Assembly (NCBI GenBank): GCA_002751075.1
Contig: NAOQ01000662.1
Location: forward strand, 18,756 to 34,790
Length of the DNA stretch: 16,035 nt
DNA from: Ichthyophonus hoferi
Taxonomy: Eukaryota; Opisthokonta; Ichthyosporea; Ichthyophonida; Ichthyophonidae
Reading direction: 5' to 3'
A program made the translations under genes and the position numbers. The notes beneath the pieces are model-generated. The model saw only the letters and a program-made list of their open reading frames with translations. It made no database searches and had not been told where the DNA came from. Shown here in pieces: positions 12,101 to 16,035 of this stretch. Every line of letters begins with the position of its first letter. Positions within the stretch are counted from its first letter, which is position 1.

Positions 12101-14267
12101 ATTGGTATGTGGGCTATTATTGGTTGCTGCCTGCCGTGCTACGTATCATGGCTACCAGCCTACCAGTACCTTATTTCATATACCCATGCTTTATCACATC
12201 AAACAATCCACTCCGAGGTAATAATGCAGAGAGAAAGAGATAAAGCGGCTTATTATCACTGCCAAACAGGCGCTTTAATTATGGACAGGAAGAGACGTAT
12301 CGCCTACGTAGCCCTCTCTCAGCGTGCCTACAGAAAGGTATATAGGATAGGTATAAGTATAGATATATAGTATTTTTCTGTTATTGTTACTTTATATTCA
12401 ATTAAAAAAAAAAGCGAGTGAAATATAACTAAAACCTATGCAAGTAAATCTGGTATACTTTATATAGAAGGTTTTGCTAATAGATTGACTGAATGATATA
12501 AAGTCAGTAGGGTTTATTTTTGGCTTGGCCTGCTTGGTTACTTTTATTATTTATTATTGTCATGTTTATTGTTCTACTTCTTTGTTTCTGTTGGCCATTT
12601 AACTTTTAGTATTCACTACCTTTTCTCTTGAGAGAAGAGAATGATCAAGTATATAATTTTATTATCATTTTTAATATTAATGTTTTTATTAGCTATTGAA
12701 CCTATATCTCAAAACACACATACAATCAATCATACACCTGCTACACTCTACTATACTCTTATACTATACTATATTCTACTATACTACACTCACACAGATT
12801 TGTGAGACATGGGCCAGTCGTATGGGCTACACTCTAGTGATGTTCCATGCTACAGATGCCCAAGGTAACCTCATCTACCACAGTAACGTCATGATGTCTG
12901 TGGGAACCACTGTGGCTGTGGTCTGCGTTGAATCTATCGAGGATATGGTAAGATTTATAAGGATATAGTAAGATTTTTTAAGGTTTATATATCCTCTATA
13001 TAATTAAATAGTGTACTAGAGGGGGTTAATGAGGGAATATCACGGCACCACTACACTATATTTTAATACACTATAGTTAAATATAATACACTACTATATT
13101 ACTCTATACTCCACTATATTATAGTACACTATAATGCACTATACTACCACACTACGGCAAACTATCATGGATTGAAACAGAAGACAGCCTGAGGAGATTA
13201 TTGAGCTAATATATTGTAGGGGTTGGTTGGCTTGATATATTCTTACACTCCATCTGTGCAACATATGTATGTTAATGCATGTTTGGTGTAAAGAAATAAC
13301 AAAAATAACCAAAATAAGATAAGCTAATCGCTACAATATAATTAATAGACTGAGAGGCAACATCTTCTCACCACTCTGGGTGAATCCCATGAGATTATAT
13401 CTATCACTCGTGATCAAATGAACAGCTTATGTGGAAATGTGCTGGAAGTTCATGGGGAACCTTACACCAAACGTCTCATGTGCATGTCTACTCGTTCATA
13501 TAATGTAAGTCTGATCTAACATAGATGTTTTGATATCATTTAATATCACACCATAACAAATAGTATTATATAATATAACATAGTATAGTAGTTTATTATT
13601 TAATATAAGTCTATATTGTATGCTACAACATAATAAAAACGTATGATTTAGTAGAAGGTAGGGAGGGACCTTCTATCTACCTGAGATAGCTTACTGAAAT
13701 GTCGTTTGACTCTTTCTATGCCCTATTCTATATCTGATTTTGCTCTTGTAAATGGTATTTCTTTTAAGTGTTGACTTATATGCTACCTGCCAATATTTAT
13801 TTACCACTTGGTTTTGTAAATACTACAACTTGCGGGCTTTCACCTTGCTTTATTGGCATATTAACGGACTATAAAACATTCAAAAAATTCATATGAATAT
13901 TTGATCAACCTGTGTACAACAGAGGAAATAATTTTCTTTACCATTACATAGCCATATTATACCTACATATGACCCTATCATACATATATATTTCATTGAA
14001 GTTTGATTGTATCCTCAATTATATCTTTTGTTTCTCCCTTCTCCTTCTCTTTCCCCTTTCTACTTACCTATCTGTCTATTGATACAGATGTTATTAATAC
14101 CTATCCGAGATACAAACTAATACTAATCAATCTTCCGATAGGCTTTTACGGCCGAGCAAAAAGAAGCCATGCTGAGACATGTGGATCAGCTGCTGCATGC
14201 TGATATTACCACCATAGAGGATATTGGTGGTGGTGGAATTAGATGCATGATGGGAGAATTGTTTTGA
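1095..14267 (+). CDS. Ankyrin - arginine deiminase-like - CtlX-like fusion protein, 21 exons, 830 aa
   Basis: Exons: 1095-1245, 2121-2234, 2992-3110, 3860-4009, 4906-5001, 6052-6144, 6510-6602, 7028-7189, 7438-7557, 8114-8190, 8448-8559, 9026-9138, 9894-10021, 10173-10330, 10896-11049, 11429-11489, 11719-11810, 12270-12337, 12798-12947, 13349-13504 and 14142-14267 (TGA at 14265-14267). They sum to 2493 nt with no internal stop. Every intron is GT-AG, and phases match at all 20 junctions. The start at 1095 has A at -3. An in-frame ATG at 1026 would add 23 residues but lies inside a TATA-like run with a poor context. The N-terminus is Ser/Gly/Ala/Lys-rich, with no signal peptide or membrane segment seen, so a cytosolic protein is inferred. 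Family knowledge places both C-terminal modules in the pentein (guanidine-modifying) fold, acting on arginine or citrulline. The exon 6 donor is uncertain by 3 nt. No transcript evidence was available. Confidence 0.9.
1271..1823. repeat. Three-copy tandem repeat of about 170-198 bp in intron 1
   Basis: Copies begin with TCCTG at 1271, 1441 and 1626, giving units of 170, 185 and about 198 bp. Each copy contains a TTTTTAAGTYGCCTAATG block (1281, 1451, 1636), then a CAGTATA block, then ACATCCAAACRAA, and ends near TAATCGCATTAT. The copies differ by substitutions and by an AT dinucleotide expansion in the third (1750-1772). The array starts only 25 bp after the exon 1 donor. The sequence is not one I recognise. 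Confidence 0.88.
2431..2454. repeat. (AT)12 microsatellite in intron 2
   Basis: This is an uninterrupted AT dinucleotide run of 24 bp. It is simple sequence with no sign of function. Confidence 0.9.
3251..3283. repeat. (TATAA)n pentamer array in intron 3
   Basis: About six perfect TATAA units are followed by decayed versions. A related TATAT/TATTA-rich patch lies at about 3357-3393 in the same intron. Confidence 0.9.
3774..3796. repeat. (ATTTT)n pentamer array in intron 3
   Basis: Tandem ATTTT units end in TTTTTAG at 3792-3798, about 60 bp upstream of the acceptor used at 3858-3859. The run therefore forms a decoy polypyrimidine tract plus AG. Confidence 0.75.
3860..10021 (+). CDS. Arginine deiminase-like pentein domain, probably catalytically dead (exons 4-13, residues 129-509)
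   Basis: Recognisable ADI landmarks run in order. Residues 270-276 read TPKGVVM. Residues 310-319 read LSGGDYIPAG, where active ADIs have LEGGD. Residues 342-353 (exon 9) give the GSRRVAVVRDLF strand. Residues 365-367 are HLD. Residues 393-404 read RLVNEYAMCPKL, and 438-450 read HMGIINFGAGDLL. The C-terminal tail (residues 481-493) lines up with the MYGSLHC...VVYR end of Giardia ADI as I remember it. Key residues are changed: position 265 is Asn where ADI has the guanidinium-binding Asp, 311 is Ser for the catalytic Glu, 330 is Ala for a substrate-binding Arg, and 486-487 are Tyr-Lys for His-Cys. His365 and Asp367 are kept. Most internal introns are phase 0. A structural or regulatory role is inferred. 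The length, about 370 residues, is near that of a full ADI. Confidence 0.85.
4315..4388. repeat. Degenerate TATAG/CATAATA repeat patch in intron 4
   Basis: Units such as AGTATAG, CATAATATAATAT and ATCATATTAT repeat with a rough five-base period. The patch is similar in style to the arrays in introns 8, 15, 18 and 19. Confidence 0.7.
5011..5136. repeat. 56-bp tandem duplication in intron 5
   Basis: The block TCCAATYATTTAGTCACTAT occurs at 5025 and again at 5081, 56 bp apart. In each copy it is flanked by TATATATA runs and followed by a diverged AAATYTAMATATA segment. The duplication starts about ten bases after the exon 5 donor. Confidence 0.88.
5785..5895. repeat. Imperfect GGTCRATAAATT repeats in intron 5
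   Basis: Three related blocks occur: GGTCGATAAATT at 5786, GGTCAATAAATTAATA at 5811 and GGTAATAAATTAATA at 5878. A short perfect stem (AGGTC/GACCT, 7-base loop) lies between the last two at about 5852-5868. It lacks tRNA hallmarks. Confidence 0.6.
7198..7367. repeat. Degenerate GTATA/TATAG pentamer array in intron 8
   Basis: The intron 8 donor runs almost straight into about 170 bp of AGTATAG, GTGTAG and similar units with a mainly five-base period. Because GTATAG itself resembles this gene's donor motif (GTATAT, GTATGT), the array contains many decoy 5' splice sites. Confidence 0.8.
8582..8738. repeat. TATTGTTTTG / TATTGTAT repeat array at the 5' end of intron 11
   Basis: The array begins with tandem TATTGTTTTG decamers (about 8600-8630) and decays into TATTGTATTATATTGTG-type units. 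It fills the intron soon after the exon 11 donor and is low-complexity, T/G-rich on this strand. Confidence 0.85.
8875..8994. repeat. TATTGTACTATAT repeat array at the 3' end of intron 11
   Basis: Repeated TATTGTACTA and TATTGTATTATA units of the same kind and orientation as the array at 8582-8738 end about 30 bp before the exon 12 acceptor at 9024-9025. They may derive from a common array split by the intervening unique sequence. Confidence 0.85.
9659..9688. repeat. (TTATTG)n microsatellite in intron 12
   Basis: Tandem TTATTG/TTATTA hexamers span about 30 bp. It is simple sequence. Confidence 0.8.
10060..10142. repeat. 13-bp perfect inverted repeat spanning most of intron 13
   Basis: TATTAGTATTAGT at 10060-10072 is complementary to ACTAATACTAATA at 10130-10142, with a 57-base loop. 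A small ACAGTCACTGT hairpin sits inside. Intron 13 is the shortest of the gene (151 bp), so the stem would bring its two ends together in the pre-mRNA. Confidence 0.8.
10173..14267 (+). CDS. CtlX-like (citrulline hydrolase / amidinotransferase-type) pentein domain (exons 14-21, residues 510-830)
   Basis: This module matches the bacterial CtlX family (citrulline-utilisation hydrolase, pentein fold) from end to end. Landmarks are: residues 524-536, TTDKILMVAPVGF; 593-605, PDAVFPNNWFSTH; 618-633, MFYPMKTP followed by RRKERRE; 660-665, FLESTG; 668-682, IMDRKRRIAYVALSQ; 703-723, FHATDAQGNLIYHSNVMM and the strand after it; 766-769, GNVL; and 817-829 with GIRCMMGEL. The probable catalytic set is complete: Asp594, Glu662, His715 and Cys824. 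Family knowledge suggests hydrolysis of citrulline to ornithine, ammonia and CO2, or a similar attack on a guanidino compound. One oddity is Ala532, where most relatives as I recall them have Arg (MVRP). The module starts at a phase 1 intron (10022-10172), which would allow it to have been added as a unit. The domain appears full length, ending at TGA 14265-14267. Confidence 0.92.
11070..11135. repeat. CTATACTATA pentamer array in intron 15
   Basis: TATACT, TATACTCTA and ACTATAT units repeat over about 65 bp shortly after the exon 15 donor. They are the complement-type (pyrimidine-strand) version of the TATAG arrays in intron 8. Confidence 0.8.
11543..11622. repeat. TATTATATTG/TATACTATA repeat patch in intron 16
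   Basis: This is an AT-rich patch with units such as ACTATATTATAT, TTATATTGTATTATT and TATTATACTATATT. It is low-complexity and similar to the intron 11 arrays. Confidence 0.7.
11849..11881. repeat. (TAGTAA/TAGTTA)n hexamer array in intron 17
   Basis: Two TAGTAA units run into three TAGTTA units, about 33 bp in total, close behind the exon 17 donor. Confidence 0.85.
12735..12794. repeat. CTATACTATACT array against the exon 19 acceptor
   Basis: CTACACTCTACTATACT-type units with a five-base rhythm run right up to the acceptor (AG at 12796-12797). Together with the final CACACAG they may serve as the pyrimidine-rich tract. Confidence 0.78.
13041..13157. repeat. CACTATA pentamer array in intron 19
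   Basis: ACTACACTATA, AATACACTATAG and CTATACTCCACTATAT units repeat for about 115 bp. The array is of the same family as those in introns 15 and 18. Confidence 0.8.
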
Positions 14268-14386
14268 TAGAATCTCTTATTACGTCTAATAGCTTGACGT
14301 TATGACGTTTTGCAGGTAATATAGTGCAACTTTGTGGTAAATTGGTATGATCTGGGTTATATTGGCACACTTATAGTGATAAAATA

Positions 14387-14461
14387 ATTAAAGACTCAAT
14401 ATATATATACGCCAATACTTATTCCCCTATTAAAAATTAAAACTTAAACAGAGATAATAAA
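14387..14461 (+). promoter_or_regulatory. Candidate polyadenylation signals
   Basis: ATTAAA lies at 14387-14392, 120 bp after the stop, and AATAAA at 14456-14461. Either could be the poly(A) signal of the fusion gene. In DNA this rich in A+T both may also be chance. Confidence 0.4.
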
Positions 14462-14582
14462 AGGCATATTTAAATATGGATATATAAAATATTCAACATG
14501 CTGTGTGCAGTGATTTTAGTGGTGGTAATGTAATTGGTGTTATGAGTACTATTGACTGGCGTAACTGGGGTTGTGTTATCAG

Positions 14583-14616
14583 GCGAATGATAATGGTAAC
14601 CTTATCCATCACAGTG
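14583..14616 (+). other. Exon-19-like fragment downstream of the gene
   Basis: The 34-bp stretch encodes ANDNGNLIHHS in one frame, close to the DAQGNLIYHSN of exon 19, which holds the catalytic His. The 21-bp core at 14595-14615 matches 12864-12884 at 18 of 21 positions, with all three changes silent or Tyr to His. It is bounded by CAG on the left and GTATGT on the right, like an exon. Upstream in that frame there is a stop. It could be a duplicated exon remnant, part of an unseen paralogue, or chance. Confidence 0.35.
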
Positions 14617-15633
14617 GTATGTTGGGTGGGTGGTGGTACATATGTACCTGTACGGGATAAGCATTAGTTATGTCATATTACAATATTACTGAACGTAGTT
14701 TATCATAAATAATAAATTATTAATGGTTTTGTTGTTTGTTTGATTTCACTTTAATTATGATCAGATATCAGATATGCATCAAATACATATTAATATCTGG
14801 CACTATTTTCATGTCTGTCATCTTTATATAACAGACAGTCCCCGCAAAACTGGGTAAGGTCTTGGAGTATTGATATGAGTCTATTTCCTCTAGATCATTC
14901 ACAAAGACAATCAATATTCTTAAAACAGGAAGACTATTTAATTTCAGTACTTATTTATATAAATTATTATTACATATGTAGCCCGGGCAAATAGGTAATG
15001 TGATCTATTGGTGTTCAATAGCAATCCAGAACGATCGATCAAAATTCAACCAGCCAATGGTAGAGGTCTTGCGACTATATAATAAGTCATTTCAAATCAT
15101 ATGTTTTGGGTCCAGATAACTCTTGTTCTGACATCCTGCTTAAGACAAGTCCTGCTGATTTATTTTATAATAAGAAGTATGTCTTAGCATATCTGTATTC
15201 CATGTATGCAAAGGGCCAAGTTTAAACCCCCTTTAATTAGGTACCCTCTATCCTTCTAAGTAAATATAGGTCACAGGACTACTCCTATCTCTACTTACTA
15301 TTCACTATTCTCAACAAGTATTAATTATGAACGAACGTCTTTTCTTTGCCTAATAATCAGAACATACATTAAATAAAGCATTGAATCGCAAAAGTGCATT
15401 GAATGCTTTGGTTCCAAAAAAGTTATATTCTGGAATCCAATTGATGCTTTTTTATGTTTTTCATACCATGCCCATAGTTGCTAAAGATACTGAAGTAGAT
15501 AATCCAGGTACTTTACTTCACCTTTTAATCTTAAAAATAGGAATTTTAAATTTCAATATGAGAATCATCAAAATATTCAATAAAAACCAAAACCAAAGAT
15601 ATTATAAAAACAATAAGGCCACCCAATATTTAA

Positions 15634-16035
15634 TTAAAAACTAAAATCTTCAAGTTCCAGAGAAAGAGCAAAATGTCTATTAACACCCGAAATACAGTTA
15701 ACACAATTAGCAGCCTCCACATTACGTATCACCTCGAATATTAACGATTCTAATATTCTTAATCTATGTACGGAAACAGGGAGACTTTCACTGTTATTGT
15801 TAAGCACCGACTCAATCCTAGAAGCCATATTTCTCTTAATATAGTCCTTAACTTGTGACCAAATTGCTTCTATAGGATTCAACATTGGGCTATAGGGTTC
15901 AATCCCTAAAAAAAAAATTACCCTGGAGTTCGGGTTCTAATAAAGGGACTGTATTTGGCTAAGGCGACTTGGATTGTCAATAACAATAACAACGGGGGAG
16001 CTATAATTTACTCTTGCAGCTCTAAGACAAACTCT
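15634..16035 (-). pseudogene. Degraded Tc1/mariner-IS630-type (DDE_3) transposase, C-terminal part
   Basis: Read leftwards from the window edge, one frame gives VVIVIDN (second catalytic Asp), then a stop at 15939-15937, then EPYSPMLNPIEAIWSQVK (catalytic Glu), and ends ELEDFSF with TAA at 15636-15634. Asp and Glu are separated by 35 codons counting the stop, near the usual Tc1/mariner spacing. The PYSPMLNPIE block is a hallmark of the family. The first Asp and the helix-turn-helix lie beyond the window. The frame is otherwise open for 134 codons, which suggests a fairly recent copy that is now inactive. A 10-T tract (sense strand, upstream of EPYSP) could also cause length errors. The element is unrelated to the fusion gene beside it. 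Confidence 0.82.

Larger units (their letters stand above)
1246..14141 (+). other. Twenty spliceosomal introns of the fusion gene
   Basis: Introns: 1246-2120, 2235-2991, 3111-3859, 4010-4905, 5002-6051, 6145-6509, 6603-7027, 7190-7437, 7558-8113, 8191-8447, 8560-9025, 9139-9893, 10022-10172, 10331-10895, 11050-11428, 11490-11718, 11811-12269, 12338-12797, 12948-13348 and 13505-14141. Sizes run from 151 to 1050 bp, and together they make up about four fifths of the gene. Most donors begin GTA (GTATGT, GTAAGT, GTATAT); exceptions include GTCTGT (8191), GTTTGT (9139), GTGATT (10022) and GTGTGT (11811). Acceptors often follow a pyrimidine tract. I saw no nested gene. Apart from the repeats listed separately, the introns hold unremarkable AT-rich DNA. 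Confidence 0.87.
14268..15633. other. AT-rich 3' flank, no gene seen
   Basis: Apart from the poly(A) candidates and the exon-19-like fragment, I see no supported feature. A 264-nt open frame at 15381-15644 (+) has AT-driven composition and no recognisable motif, and it overlaps the transposase 3' end on the other strand. Part of this stretch may be the 3' non-coding end of that transposon, but I could not find its terminal repeat. Confidence 0.55.

Noticed and set aside
15381-15644. An 87-codon + strand frame near the transposase
   Set aside because: It has AT-driven Lys/Asn/Ile composition and no motif, and it overlaps the 3' end of the transposase on the other strand.

Overview
The window is AT-rich eukaryotic DNA dominated by one intron-rich protein gene on the + strand. 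I read it as 21 exons (1095 to 14267) joined by 20 GT-AG introns. The phases agree at every junction and give an 830-residue protein. Exons are clearly richer in G+C than the introns, which are full of TATAG/CTATA-type simple repeats. Nothing here fixes the species; a microbial eukaryote with many introns fits, but that is a guess.

The protein has three modules in order. Residues about 24-112 are ankyrin repeats (exons 1-3). Residues about 124-495 are an arginine-deiminase-like (ADI) pentein domain (exons 4-13). Residues about 523-830 are a second pentein domain of the CtlX / citrulline-hydrolase type (exons 14-21). By my alignment from memory, the ADI domain has lost most of its catalytic residues (Asp to Asn, Glu to Ser, an Arg to Ala, and the C-terminal His-Cys to Tyr-Lys), although its catalytic-region His-Leu-Asp remains. 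The CtlX-like domain keeps its Asp, Glu, His and Cys. The protein therefore looks like a probably active citrulline/guanidine hydrolase tethered to a dead arginine deiminase and an ankyrin scaffold. This is the main discovery candidate.

Region by region: 1-960 is AT-rich flank with no gene seen. 961-1094 is a probable promoter and leader with CCAAT-like and TATA-like sequences. 1095-14267 is the gene. Its introns carry a three-copy tandem repeat of 170-198 bp (intron 1), a 56-bp duplication (intron 5) and many pentamer-like arrays. 14268-15633 is a 3' flank with candidate polyadenylation signals and a short stretch that resembles exon 19. From 15634 to the right edge, on the - strand, lies the C-terminal part of a degraded Tc1/mariner-IS630-type (DDE_3) transposase, cut by the window end.
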